Assembly (NCBI RefSeq): GCF_036032445.1
Contig: NZ_CP107932.1
Location: 3,970,501 to 4,034,500 of the forward strand
Length of the DNA stretch: 64,000 bases
From: Nocardia sp. NBC_00416
GTDB taxonomy: Bacteria; Actinomycetota; Actinomycetes; Mycobacteriales; Mycobacteriaceae
Direction: 5' to 3'
Shown here: one piece after another, positions 26,661-34,446 of the stretch
Layout of the letters: every line of letters begins with the position of its first letter
Position numbering within the stretch: position 1 is the stretch's first letter
Program-made: the position numbers and the translations under genes
The notes under the pieces: model-generated
The model's database searches: none
Told to the model about the DNA's origin: nothing
Seen by the model: only the letters and a program-made list of their open reading frames with translations

Positions 26661-27167
26661 ATGACATCCGCCCCGGCCATCCGCCGCGCCACCCCCGCCG
26701 ACGTGCCCGCACTGGTCGACCTGGTCTACGACCTGGCGGAGTACGAGAAAGCCCGCCACGAATGCACACTCACCGCCGAACAACTGCGCACCGCGCTGTT
26801 CGGCCCCACCCCCGCCCTGTTCGCCCACGTGGCGGTCATGGACGGCGAAGTGCGCGGATGCGCCATCTGGTTCCTGAACTTCTCCACCTGGGACGGCGTG
26901 CACGGGATCTACCTCGAAGACCTGTACGTCACCCCCACGGCCCGCGGCACCGGGCTCGGCCGGGCACTGCTGGCGGCACTCGCACAGGAAGCTCACATGC
27001 ACGGCTACAGCAGGGTCAGCTGGTCGGTGCTGACCTGGAACACGCCGTCCATCGGCTTCTACGAATCACTCGGCGCCCAGGTACAGGACGACTGGGTCGG
27101 CTACCGCCTCACCGGCGAAGCCCTCACCACACTGGCCGCCACCGCGGAACCCGCCACGCACGAATGA
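26661..27167 (+). CDS. GNAT family N-acetyltransferase
   Basis: A protein of 168 residues. The acetyl-CoA loop is DLYVTPTARGTGLGRALL, preceded by IYLEDLYV and followed by VLTWNTPSIGFYESLGA, the pattern of diamine acetyltransferase (SSAT)-like members. The acceptor is unknown; polyamines or amino acids are possible. The ATG has AAGGAG at good spacing. It sits 76 bases after the phosphatase gene and converges on the next gene. Confidence 0.85.
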   Translation: MTSAPAIRRATPADVPALVDLVYDLAEYEKARHECTLTAEQLRTALFGPTPALFAHVAVMDGEVRGCAIWFLNFSTWDGVHGIYLEDLYVTPTARGTGLGRALLAALAQEAHMHGYSRVSWSVLTWNTPSIGFYESLGAQVQDDWVGYRLTGEALTTLAATAEPATHE

Positions 27168-27180
27168 GCCGACGGCGCGA

Positions 27181-27600
27181 TCACTGCTCGCCCGTGACGC
27201 CGTACTCCTGGGCGGCCCAGCGTGAGGTCGGCGGCGCGAACAGCAGACCCAGCGCACCCAACGCCACCACCCCGAGCGCGGTCCCGAGCAACGGCCGACC
27301 CGACCCGAACAGCAGCGACCACACCACCGGTAACAGCAGCAACTGCGTGATCACCGCGATCGCGCGCCCCCAGCGCTGCCCGAACAGCAACCCGATCCCG
27401 GAAGCCAGCACCGCGCCACCGAGGATCCCGAACCACATGGCCGTCCCGTAACCGCTGACCTCGTCCTCCCGATGCCCCAGCAGCGCCCGCACGATCAGCA
27501 CCACCGCGACGGTCACCGCGACCGCACCCTCCAGCGTCACCAATCCCCCCGCCCCGCGAACGGTACCGGGCACACCACCGACATCTTTTCGCTCGACCAC
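27181..27600 (-). CDS. Small integral membrane protein (Rv3217c-like)
   Basis: A protein of 139 residues with four hydrophobic segments (about 20-40, 52-72, 78-98 and 105-122). No catalytic motif is visible. It matches in size and position the integral membrane protein Rv3217c. The GTG start at 27600 lies six bases after TAAGCT on the minus strand, consistent with leaderless mRNA. The upstream side is the repeat cluster at 27.6-28.1 kb. Confidence 0.7.
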   Translation of the reverse strand: MVERKDVGGVPGTVRGAGGLVTLEGAVAVTVAVVLIVRALLGHREDEVSGYGTAMWFGILGGAVLASGIGLLFGQRWGRAIAVITQLLLLPVVWSLLFGSGRPLLGTALGVVALGALGLLFAPPTSRWAAQEYGVTGEQ

Positions 27601-27617
27601 CCGGCCAGCTTAAAGTG

Positions 27618-27742
27618 CTGTGTCTATTGCCCCGCCTTCGGCGGGGCGGGGTCGGGGCCCTCGTCAACCCCGGTTCTTCACTCCTGCGCTCAGTCGCTTG
27701 CGCTCCTTCGCTTCGTCGCTCCATAACCGGGCGGGCCCCGAC
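27618..27742 (-). repeat. Interspersed GC-rich repeat, inverted copy
   Basis: About 125 bp whose complement is nearly the same as 58681-58803. Shared parts include GGTCGGGGCCCGCC, GAGCGAAGGAGCGCA, GACTGAGCG, GGAGTGAAGAACCGGGG, GACGAGGGCCCCGACC and the small palindromic end with CGCCGAAGGCGG-type sequence. It lies just upstream of the Rv3217c-like gene. Confidence 0.8.
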
Positions 27743-27769
27743 CACGGAATGGTGACCATTCGGCAAAAC

Positions 27770-28060
27770 CATTCACAGCCCCGATCAAAATCCGACCGAA
27801 CCCGCTCCTCACTCCTGCCGGTCGATCACCACGCTCCGCTCCAAGACCGGGCGGGCCCGACCGTGTCGGATTGCGCCGCCCGCGCCGCCGCGGGTCCGCG
27901 CCTGGTGACCCCGGTTACGGGACGGTGACCCTTCGGCAGAAAACGTTCGAGCCCTGGTCTGCGTCCGGCGACCCCGATCCTGGCTCCTGCCGGTCCGCCG
28001 CTCCAGAACCGGGTGACCCCCGACCCTGCGTGCCGGCCTCCGGGTCCAATTGTTCAGTGG
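27770..28060 (-). repeat. Degenerate further copies of the interspersed repeat
   Basis: At least two worn copies follow the clear one. Recognisable pieces are CTCCTGCCGGTC, CCGCTCCA(A/G)(A/G)ACCGGG and GACCCCCGACCC-like ends, in the same order. No gene is seen in this stretch. Divergence suggests an older amplification. Confidence 0.5.
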
Positions 28061-28211
28061 CCGGGACGAACCGGCGGGTCGCGGGTCGGGCCTTCGGCGT
28101 GCGAGCGGCGGGGCGAGGCCCGGGGCAACAGCGCTTCGACCGGCTCGCCGACGGCGGGCAGCCGGGCGAAGCACCGTACCGTCGGGAGCGGCGTCGATGC
28201 ACGCAGTCCAT

Positions 28212-28217
28212 TAAGGT
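28212..28217 (+). promoter_or_regulatory. -10 element of the DAG-kinase gene (leaderless)
   Basis: TAAGGT, six bases before the GTG start, with no ribosome-binding site between. Transcription would begin at or next to the start codon. Confidence 0.6.
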
Positions 28218-28223
28218 GCGTAG

Positions 28224-29171
28224 GTGCGGACGTTGTTGATCGTCAATCCGAATGCGACCTCTACCACGGCGGCCACCCGTGATCTGCTCGCGCACGCGCT
28301 CGAGAGCCGGACCCAGCTGACTGTCGCGCACACCCAGCATCGCGGTCACGCCGCGGAACTGGCTCAGTGGGCCGCGACCAACGAGATGGATCTGATCGTC
28401 GTCCACGGCGGGGACGGGACGGTCAACGAGACGATCAACGGGTTCGTTCCGCTGCCGCAGGTCGACGACGGGCAGGTGTGGCGCCCGCGGCTCGGCATCA
28501 TCCCCGGTGGTTCGGCGAATGTGTTCGCGCGCTCGCTGGGTATCCGGCCCGACCCCGTCGCGGCCACCAATCAGTTGATCGATTTGCTCAAAACCGGCGA
28601 CTCGGACCGCCGGATCGGACTGGGCATCACCGACGACCGTTGGTTCTGTTTCAGTGCCGGGGTCGGTCTGGACGCCGATGTGTGCGCCGCCATCGACGCC
28701 GCCCGAGCCAAGGGTCGCGCGGCCACGCCAGCTCGGTATGTGCGCACCACCGTCCGCCAGTTCTTCCGGACCAAACGCGCGTTGCCCGATCTCACCGTGC
28801 ACGTCCCCGGACGAGAGCCCGTTTCCGGCGTTCATTACGCGTTCGTCACCAATACGAGTCCGTGGACTTATCTCGACACCACTCCGGTATGCACCAATCC
28901 GGGAACCAGGTTCGAAACCGGACTCGGCGTGTTCGCCGTGCGAACGATGGCATTACTGCCTACACTGCGCCTGGCGACGCAACTGTTGTCGCCGAACTCA
29001 GAACCGAAGTCACGGAAATTGTTCCGTGACGACGATGTCCCGTCGGTACGCATCACCAGCGCCGATCCCATCGGACTGCAAATCGACGGCGACTTCATCG
29101 GAGAACGTGACGTGGTGGATTTCACCGCTGTGCCGAACGTCCTCGACGTAGTCGCTCCATCGCCGGTTTGA
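28224..29171 (+). CDS. Diacylglycerol kinase-family (YegS-like) lipid kinase
   Basis: A protein of 315 residues with the DAGK catalytic fold: LLIVNPNATSTT at the start, the nucleotide motif VVHGGDGTVNETING (residues about 60-74) and PGGSANVFARSLG. The C-terminal half is the beta-sandwich typical of YegS/DgkB-like enzymes, with ADPIGLQIDGDFIGE. Such enzymes phosphorylate diacylglycerol or a similar lipid at the membrane. Corresponds to Rv3218. The GTG at 28224 lies six bases after TAAGGT, a good -10, so translation is probably leaderless. Confidence 0.85.
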   Translation: MRTLLIVNPNATSTTAATRDLLAHALESRTQLTVAHTQHRGHAAELAQWAATNEMDLIVVHGGDGTVNETINGFVPLPQVDDGQVWRPRLGIIPGGSANVFARSLGIRPDPVAATNQLIDLLKTGDSDRRIGLGITDDRWFCFSAGVGLDADVCAAIDAARAKGRAATPARYVRTTVRQFFRTKRALPDLTVHVPGREPVSGVHYAFVTNTSPWTYLDTTPVCTNPGTRFETGLGVFAVRTMALLPTLRLATQLLSPNSEPKSRKLFRDDDVPSVRITSADPIGLQIDGDFIGERDVVDFTAVPNVLDVVAPSPV

Positions 29172-29298
29172 ACTGACGCATTCGGGAAATACATCTCGTT
29201 GTGCTGCAGAAACCGGCGTAGGCGAGTACAAAGGACTGCGGCAGGTCCCGATGCGGGACGTCAGTGCGTGAGCTTCCCCACGGTGCATCGGATACCTA

Positions 29299-29331
29299 TT
29301 GACATCTACGGTGTTCGTGAAAGCATTCACA
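29299..29331 (+). promoter_or_regulatory. whiB1 promoter with CRP-type site
   Basis: TTGACA (29299-29304) and AAGCAT (29321-29326) are spaced 16 bases and form a plausible promoter. CGTGA-AAGCAT-TCACA (29316-29331) is a perfect GTGA-N6-TCAC CRP/FNR-family site laid over the -10. In M. tuberculosis, whiB1 is controlled by the cAMP receptor protein Rv3676, from memory. The overlap with -10 here would favour repression if this promoter is used. Confidence 0.65.
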
Positions 29332-29422
29332 AGCAACCGTGCGGAAACATTCAGTTCGCACAAGTGAACGACCCACCAACCGAACGGCGCCCTGTGCGGC
29401 GCCTTACAAAGGAGCAGAAGGA

Positions 29423-29677
29423 ATGGACTGGCGCCATAAGGCCATCTGTCGCGATGAGGACCCTGAACTGTTTTTCCCGGTGGGCAACAGTGGTCCTGCG
29501 CTCGCGCAGATTGCCGATGCCAAGCTGGTCTGCGCTCGCTGCCCTGTTACCGCCGAATGCCTGTCCTGGGCTCTGGGATCCGGGCAGGACGCCGGCGTAT
29601 GGGGCGGAATGAGCGAAGACGAACGGCGCGCCCTCAAGCGGCGCAATGCGCGCACCCGCACTCGCACGACTGTCTAG
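29423..29677 (+). CDS. whiB1: Redox/NO-responsive transcription factor WhiB1
   Basis: A protein of 84 residues with the WhiB fold. The four [4Fe-4S] ligands are C9, C37, C40 and C46, at the spacing of WhiB1. The GVWGGM turn and the basic tail RRALKRRNARTRTRT follow. WhiB1 binds the housekeeping sigma factor and loses repression or activity when its cluster reacts with nitric oxide. The ATG at 29423 has AAGGAG at good spacing. An upstream leader of about 90 bases follows the promoter, and a textbook terminator follows the gene, so whiB1 is a single-gene transcript. Confidence 0.95.
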   Translation: MDWRHKAICRDEDPELFFPVGNSGPALAQIADAKLVCARCPVTAECLSWALGSGQDAGVWGGMSEDERRALKRRNARTRTRTTV

Positions 29678-29728
29678 CAGCGCGGGGAAGCGACTACCGG
29701 ACCCAGCCCGGTCCGGGGAGTCGCGAGT

Positions 29729-29766
29729 GCCCGGCACCAGTTATCTGGTGCCGGGCTGAATTTTTC
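29729..29766 (+). terminator. Intrinsic terminator after whiB1
   Basis: A perfect 12-bp stem (GCCCGGCACCAG and its complement) with a TTAT loop, followed by TGAATTTTT. This is the clearest intrinsic terminator in the window. Confidence 0.92.
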
Positions 29767-29890
29767 CCACCGGCCCTGGGTGGAGTGCCGGAGAATTTGC
29801 CGGAACACTGCCCAGAGTATTACTGCGGTGTTTTCGACCACAGGCGTCCGGCGGTATGCATAATTGATACCGGCGAGTTTCCGTCAGGTA

Positions 29891-31405
29891 TCAGCGTGCC
29901 GAGCGACGCCCCAGCGGGACACGCAGTACCGCGTCGGTGCCGATATCGGCGCCCGGATGCAGCCCGATCGACCCGCCCAGTTCCGCCGTCACCAGCGTGC
30001 GCACGATCTGCAGCCCGAGACTGTCCGAGGACTGCAGGCTGAACCCCTCCGGAAGTCCGCGACCGTCATCGCTGATGATCACATCCAACCAGCGCGCCGA
30101 ACGCTCGGCCCGGATGGTGACCGTGCCGTTCTGGCCGCCGTCGAAGGCGTGCTCGATGGCGTTCTGCACCAGTTCGGTCAGCACCATCACCAGCGGCGTT
30201 GCCCGTTCCGCCGAGAAGACGCCCAGAGATCCCGAGCGCCGCACCGTGATTCGAGCGGTGTGCACGGTGGCGACATCGGCCATGATCGGCAGCAACCGGT
30301 CCACCACCTCGTCCAGATCGACCTCCTCGTCGACCGACATGGACAACATCTCGTGCACCGACGCGATCGAGGTGACCCGGCGCACCGATTCGGTGAGCGC
30401 CACCCGCGCCTCCTCGTTCTCGGTACGGCGCGCCTGTAGCCGCAGCAGCGCGGCCACGGTCTGCAAATTGTTCTTCACCCGGTGATGGATCTCACGGATG
30501 GTGGCGTCTTTGCTGAGCAACGCCCGGTCCCGTCGTTTGACCTCGGTGACATCGCGGACCAGCACCGCCGCCCCGGCCAGTTCCCCGTGCGGGCGTAACA
30601 CCAACGTGCGCAACAGGACTGTGGCGCCGCGCGCCTCCACCTCCATCCGGCGTCCGGTCCGGCCGGCCAGCGCGGCCTGGATATCGCCGACCACCTCCTG
30701 CGCGTCGAACGGATCGGTGATCAGCGACCGGGTGGTAGTGGCCAGGTCCTGACCCGCCAGATCGGCCTGCAAACCCATGCGGTGATACGCCGACAGCGCG
30801 TTCGGGCTGGCATAGGTGACCGTGCCCGCGGTGTCGAGCCGGATGAAGCCGTCCCCGGCGCGCGGGCTGGAATGGGTCGCGGCACGGTCCTCGGTGGTCG
30901 GGAACGTCCCGTCGGCCATCATCTGGCACAGATCGTCGGCGCAGGCGACGTAGGCGATCTCCAGGCCGCTGCGCACCCGCGACCGCTGATGGTCGGTATC
31001 GCGGCTGAGCACGGCGATCACATCGTCACCGCAGCGCACCGGAATCGCTTCGCGGACAGCGTGAACCGGGTGCGGATGGTAGACGCCCTGCGCCTCGCCC
31101 TCGGTATCGGTGCGCACGATCTCACCGCTGGTCAACGCGTCGAACACCTGTGCATGCTGCGAATGCCGGGCGACCCTGCCGACCAGATCCTCCAGGTGCA
31201 CAGTGGGAGCCGTGGTGGGCCGGCACTGCGCGACACAGACGATATCGGCGCCATCGTGGATCGGCCCGGCGCCCACCCACAGCAGCAGATCCGAGAACGA
31301 CAGATCGGCGAGCAGCTGCCAGTCACCGACCACCCGCTGCAGATGATCCACCGCCAACCCGGGTAGGTCGGTGTGTTCGGCCAGCAGATCGCTCAGTGTC
31401 GACAT
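29891..31405 (-). CDS. pdtaS: Sensor histidine kinase PdtaS
   Basis: A protein of 504 residues: an N-terminal GAF domain (about 1-160), a PAS domain (about 180-285), a HisKA_2 dimerisation region with the phospho-acceptor in EIHHRVKNNLQTVAALLRL (His307 or His308), and an HATPase domain with ELVQNAIEHAF and DDGRGLPEGF. It is soluble, with no membrane segment. PdtaS phosphorylates PdtaR, an RNA-binding antiterminator (ANTAR) regulator, which is not in this window. It is next to whiB1, as Rv3220c is to Rv3219. The ATG at 31405 lacks a clear ribosome-binding site. Confidence 0.92.
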   Translation of the reverse strand: MSTLSDLLAEHTDLPGLAVDHLQRVVGDWQLLADLSFSDLLLWVGAGPIHDGADIVCVAQCRPTTAPTVHLEDLVGRVARHSQHAQVFDALTSGEIVRTDTEGEAQGVYHPHPVHAVREAIPVRCGDDVIAVLSRDTDHQRSRVRSGLEIAYVACADDLCQMMADGTFPTTEDRAATHSSPRAGDGFIRLDTAGTVTYASPNALSAYHRMGLQADLAGQDLATTTRSLITDPFDAQEVVGDIQAALAGRTGRRMEVEARGATVLLRTLVLRPHGELAGAAVLVRDVTEVKRRDRALLSKDATIREIHHRVKNNLQTVAALLRLQARRTENEEARVALTESVRRVTSIASVHEMLSMSVDEEVDLDEVVDRLLPIMADVATVHTARITVRRSGSLGVFSAERATPLVMVLTELVQNAIEHAFDGGQNGTVTIRAERSARWLDVIISDDGRGLPEGFSLQSSDSLGLQIVRTLVTAELGGSIGLHPGADIGTDAVLRVPLGRRSAR

Positions 31406-31664
31406 GCATCGAGCTAAGCACAGTCCGGGCCCCGCCCCCGCCCACAGGATCCGTCGGGCAACCCGCCTGGGACCCAGGTCACAAGCAGGTTGTTCGCCGG
31501 CGAGCCCACCCCGCTCCGTCCCGGCCGAGCCCGCTTCCTCGCCTGTGCGGCAGGCTCATATCCCCATCCACCGGCCGGCTCATGCCCTACCGCCGCCCGT
31601 GGGTTCACATCCTCGATCGTCGCCGGCGAATCGACATCGCCACCCCCACCGGCGGACCTCGAGG

Positions 31665-31880
31665 CTACTGAACAACCGCGATCAGATCCCCCTGTTGGAG
31701 TACCTGGCCGGGCGTGACGGCAATGGCGGAGACCTCACCGCCGATCTCGGTGATGACCGGGATCTCCATCTTCATCGATTCGAGCAGGACCAGGGTTTGG
31801 TCGATCGTGACCTGTTGCCCTACCTCGACCTCGACGGTGAGCACTGTGGAGACCATTTCCGCCCGCACTTCTTCCGCCAT
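31665..31880 (-). CDS. Biotinylated protein TB7.3-like (biotinyl-lipoyl carrier)
   Basis: A protein of 71 residues made of a single biotinyl/lipoyl domain. The biotin site is the Lys in LLESMKMEIPV, and the sequence ends QGDLIAVVQ. It matches the 71-residue Rv3221c almost in length and pattern. No carboxylase subunit lies next to it, so its partner is unknown. The ATG at 31880 was chosen because the family begins MAEEVRAE here; GAAGGAAC lies upstream. It is divergent from the bL37 gene. Confidence 0.9.
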   Translation of the reverse strand: MAEEVRAEMVSTVLTVEVEVGQQVTIDQTLVLLESMKMEIPVITEIGGEVSAIAVTPGQVLQQGDLIAVVQ

Positions 31881-32028
31881 GACATCCCGTTCGCTCGTTC
31901 CTTCGGGTACCGGTGCCCGGAGCCCGCTGTACCGCCGTCGGTACAGCCAACCACACGTGAAACAATGACCGGGATCAACATGTACTCTCCCCGCAGTCGC
32001 GGGAATTGTCCCCAGGAGGGAGCTACCG

Positions 32029-32103
32029 ATGGGTAAGCGTGGCCGCAAGAAGCGCAGCCGTAAGGGAAACGCCGCCAATCACGGCAAACGTCCCAACGCC
32101 TGA
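32029..32103 (+). CDS. 50S ribosomal protein bL37
   Basis: A 24-residue, strongly basic protein starting MGKRGRKKRSRKG and ending NHGKRPNA. It matches in length and pattern the small large-subunit protein bL37 found in mycobacterial ribosome structures. AGGAGGGAG lies before the ATG at good spacing, and a strong hairpin follows. It is short enough to be missed by gene callers. The position between the biotinyl protein and rsrA-sigH is in the otherwise conserved block. Confidence 0.88.
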   Translation: MGKRGRKKRSRKGNAANHGKRPNA

Positions 32104-32132
32104 GCCGACGGGCTGAGGCCCGGCACAGACCA

Positions 32133-32171
32133 CGAGCGGCCTGTACTTCGTATCGAAGTACAGGCCGCTCG
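32133..32171. terminator. Bidirectional hairpin between bL37 and rsrA
   Basis: A perfect 18-bp stem (CGAGCGGCCTGTACTTCG and its complement) around a TAT loop. The flanking genes converge, so it can serve both. Confidence 0.88.
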
Positions 32172-32192
32172 CTGTGTTGGAGGCCGACCGGA

Positions 32193-32492
32193 TCAGGCGC
32201 GGCCCGGATCGGCGGACACGTCGTCGGTGTGAATGGTCACCGACCGACGGATCTCCACTGTCAGCCGTTCGCGCAGCGCGTCGGGGGCTCGGTCGCCGCC
32301 GCATTTGCGGCTGAGCATGCTCTTGATCTTCTCTTCGATGCCGTAGGCCTCGATGCACGGCGCACAGTGGTCCATATGGTGCCGCAGCCGCTCCCGGGTG
32401 CGGTCGTCGCACTCACCGTCGAGCATGAGCCAGACGTCGGCCAGTACCGCCGTGCAGTCGAGCTCCATATCGGGATCGCGCTCGGTGCTCAC
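32193..32492 (-). CDS. rsrA: Zinc-associated anti-sigma factor RsrA/RshA
   Basis: A protein of 99 residues with the ZAS motif HHMDHCAPC (H-x3-C-x2-C) plus an upstream Cys (LDCTAV), the redox switch that releases SigH on disulfide stress. The helical end SRKCGGDRAPDALRERL contacts sigma. The GTG start overlaps the sigH stop (GTGA), so the pair is translationally coupled and made in fixed ratio. Equivalent to Rv3221A. Confidence 0.92.
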   Translation of the reverse strand: MSTERDPDMELDCTAVLADVWLMLDGECDDRTRERLRHHMDHCAPCIEAYGIEEKIKSMLSRKCGGDRAPDALRERLTVEIRRSVTIHTDDVSADPGRA

Positions 32493-33166
32493 TGCTTGAC
32501 CTCCTGGCGCAGCCCCGCGGTGGTATCGGCCCCGGACCCGGTGCGGTCGAAGCCTCGTTCGCGCGCCACATCGGCGAGCAAACCCTTCAATTGTTTCCGG
32601 CCGCGGTGCAGCCGGGACATCACCGTACCGATAGGTGTGCCCATGATGTCGGCGATTTCCTTGTACGGGAATCCCTCCACATCGGCGTAGTACACCGCCA
32701 TCCGGAACTCCTCGGGCAGCTGCACGAGCGCGGCTTTGATGTCGTCGTCCGGGAGCGCGTCGAGAGCTTCGACCTCGGCGGAGCGCAGTCCGGTGGAACT
32801 GTGTTCCGCGGTCGCGGCGAGCTGCCAGTCGGTGATCTCGTCGGTCGGGTACTGCGCGGGCTGGCGCTGTTTCTTCCGATACGAGTTGATGTAGGTGTTG
32901 GTGAGGATCCGGTACAGCCAGGCCCGCAGGTTGGTGCCTTTTTTGAAGGATTTGAAACCTGAGTAGGCCTTGACGTAGGTCTCCTGGACCAGGTCTTCGG
33001 CGTCGGCCGGGTTACGCGTCATCCGCAGCGCGGCGCCGTACAGCTGGTCCAGCATGGGCAGGGCGTCCCGCTCGAACCGCCGGGCCAGTTCGGCGTCGGT
33101 CTCCGGCTGTTCGGCAGGCCGCTCGTCGGCGCCGGTTTCGGTCGCCACGTCGTCCTCGCTCGTCAC
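32489..33166 (-). CDS. sigH: RNA polymerase ECF sigma factor SigH/SigR
   Basis: A protein of 225 residues. Region 2 reads ALRMTRNPADAEDLVQETYVKAY (in two parts) with NLRAWLYRILTNTYINSYRKK; region 4 reads ALVQLPEEFRMAVYYADVEGFPY and GTPIGTVMSRLHRGRKQL. It drives the response to oxidative and heat stress (thioredoxin system, clp, other sigma factors). The GTG at 33166 has AAGGG six bases upstream; the 51-residue extension to an earlier start looks unlike the family. I did not find a clear GGAA/GTT autoregulatory promoter upstream. Confidence 0.93.
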   Translation of the reverse strand: MTSEDDVATETGADERPAEQPETDAELARRFERDALPMLDQLYGAALRMTRNPADAEDLVQETYVKAYSGFKSFKKGTNLRAWLYRILTNTYINSYRKKQRQPAQYPTDEITDWQLAATAEHSSTGLRSAEVEALDALPDDDIKAALVQLPEEFRMAVYYADVEGFPYKEIADIMGTPIGTVMSRLHRGRKQLKGLLADVARERGFDRTGSGADTTAGLRQEVKQ

Positions 33167-33443
33167 ACGTGTCCCTTCGATCGGCTTACCAGCCAAATCT
33201 ACCGGGAGTGCGAAGTCGGAGAAGAACCGCGTGCGCGCCGGAGCCGGATGGTGGTGGACCGGGCGTGGTTCGACAAGAACGGGCACCGTCACTCCTTCAC
33301 TCTTACGGCGGGTCCGCATCCGGCGGAGGGAACTGTTTCCGCCCGATGCGCTGTATCTGCCGCGTACAACTCACTCCGGTCTCGAAGTGTTCCCCGACCG
33401 TGGGAAGGGCGCCGGACCGCCGTGATCCGCGTCGCCGTGCCGG

Positions 33444-33449
33444 TAGGGT
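33444..33449 (+). promoter_or_regulatory. -10 element of the ybaK-like gene (leaderless)
   Basis: TAGGGT, seven bases before the ATG, with no ribosome-binding site. The same hexamer and spacing precede the second desaturase (56720-56725). Confidence 0.65.
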
Positions 33450-33456
33450 CTCGGCC

Positions 33457-33948
33457 ATGGCAGCAGGCGCCACACCGGCGATCCGGGCCCTGGTCGCGGC
33501 CGGGTCGAGGCACACTGTGCACAGCTACGATCACGACCCTCGGGCGGGCACTTACGGCGGTGAGGCGGTCGACGTGCTGGTCGCCCGGCTCGGCGTCGAG
33601 CCGCGGCAGATCTTCAAGACCCTGGTGCTGGAGCTGTCCACCGGCGCCCTCGCGGTCGCGGTGCTGCCGGTTCCCGATACCTTGTCGCTGAAGGCCGCGG
33701 CGGCCGCGCTGGGCGCGCCCAAGGCGGTCATGGCCGACCGGATCCGGGCCGAACGGGGCACCGGCTATGTGCTCGGCGGCATCTCCCCGCTGGGCCAGCG
33801 CACACGGCATCCGACCGTTGTCGACGAGTCGGCGCTGGGCTGGGACCGGGTGCTGTGCAGCGCTGGGCGGCGGGGCCTCGAGATCGAGGTCGCGCCCGCT
33901 GAACTGATCCGGTTGACCGCCGCCGTCACCGCTGCAGTCACCGCCTGA
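33457..33948 (+). CDS. ybaK: YbaK-type Cys-tRNA(Pro) deacylase
   Basis: A protein of 163 residues of the YbaK/EbsC family. HTVHSYDHDPRAGTYGGEA at the start, then RQIFKTLVLEL (with the key Lys), KAAAAALGAPKAVMAD and GYVLGGISPLGQR are the family signatures. YbaK hydrolyses Cys mis-attached to tRNA(Pro). The ATG at 33457 lies seven bases after TAGGGT, so the mRNA is probably leaderless. It is divergent from sigH. Confidence 0.9.
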   Translation: MAAGATPAIRALVAAGSRHTVHSYDHDPRAGTYGGEAVDVLVARLGVEPRQIFKTLVLELSTGALAVAVLPVPDTLSLKAAAAALGAPKAVMADRIRAERGTGYVLGGISPLGQRTRHPTVVDESALGWDRVLCSAGRRGLEIEVAPAELIRLTAAVTAAVTA

Positions 33949-34095
33949 CGCCGACGCCCGACCACCTGCACCGAGCACCGGGCGCACTTCGAATCGGGGC
34001 GGTTTCCGCGCGCCGGTCGGTAATTCCCCAGGTCAGACCCTTTCGTATGAGTTACTTGGTACGACCGATCGTCCGACCCGAGGATGTGATGCGAT

Positions 34096-34398
34096 ATGTC
34101 CCCGCGCAAGCCTGTGCGCACTGTGTTCTTCGCTGTATCCGCGGCCGTTGCCTTGACCGTCGGCCCGGCGGCGCTGTCGGCGCCGACGGCCCTGGCGGCA
34201 CCGGGTGAGTTCCCGCTCGACGGCCGAGGCGGTAGCGAGAACAAACCGGAGAGCAGCAGCCCGGACAACGATCCGGGCAAGCGCGCCGAGAACGCCGGCG
34301 GCGGGCTGGCCGCCGAGGTCATCGATCTCGGCGCCGATATGCTCAAATGCGGTCTGAGTATCGCTACTCCGACGATCAAATGCCCGCTGGGTACCTGA
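34096..34398 (+). CDS. Small secreted protein of unknown function
   Basis: A protein of 100 residues with a signal peptide (basic MSPRKPVR, hydrophobic core, then ALAAP cleavage near residue 35). The mature part is a polar Gly/Ser/Asn/Asp-rich linker (36-68) followed by a short helix and two Cys (LKCGLS, IKCPLG) that can form one disulfide. No family is recognised. It lies between ybaK and the SRAP gene. Confidence 0.65.
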   Translation: MSPRKPVRTVFFAVSAAVALTVGPAALSAPTALAAPGEFPLDGRGGSENKPESSSPDNDPGKRAENAGGGLAAEVIDLGADMLKCGLSIATPTIKCPLGT

Positions 34399-34405
34399 CG
34401 TGCCG

Positions 34406-34446
34406 AGCCCGCCCGAGGCGGTTCACCGTCTCGGGCGCTGCGGGCT
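34406..34446. terminator. Hairpin between the secreted-protein and SRAP genes
   Basis: An 11-bp inner stem (GCCCGAGGCGG / CCGTCTCGGGC, one G-T pair, TTCA loop) with an outer AGCCCG/CGGGCT pair. The flanking genes converge. Confidence 0.7.

Noticed and set aside
33167..33319. 51-residue N-terminal extension of SigH
   Set aside because: The family starts near GTG 33166, which has a ribosome-binding site; the extension has non-coding composition.
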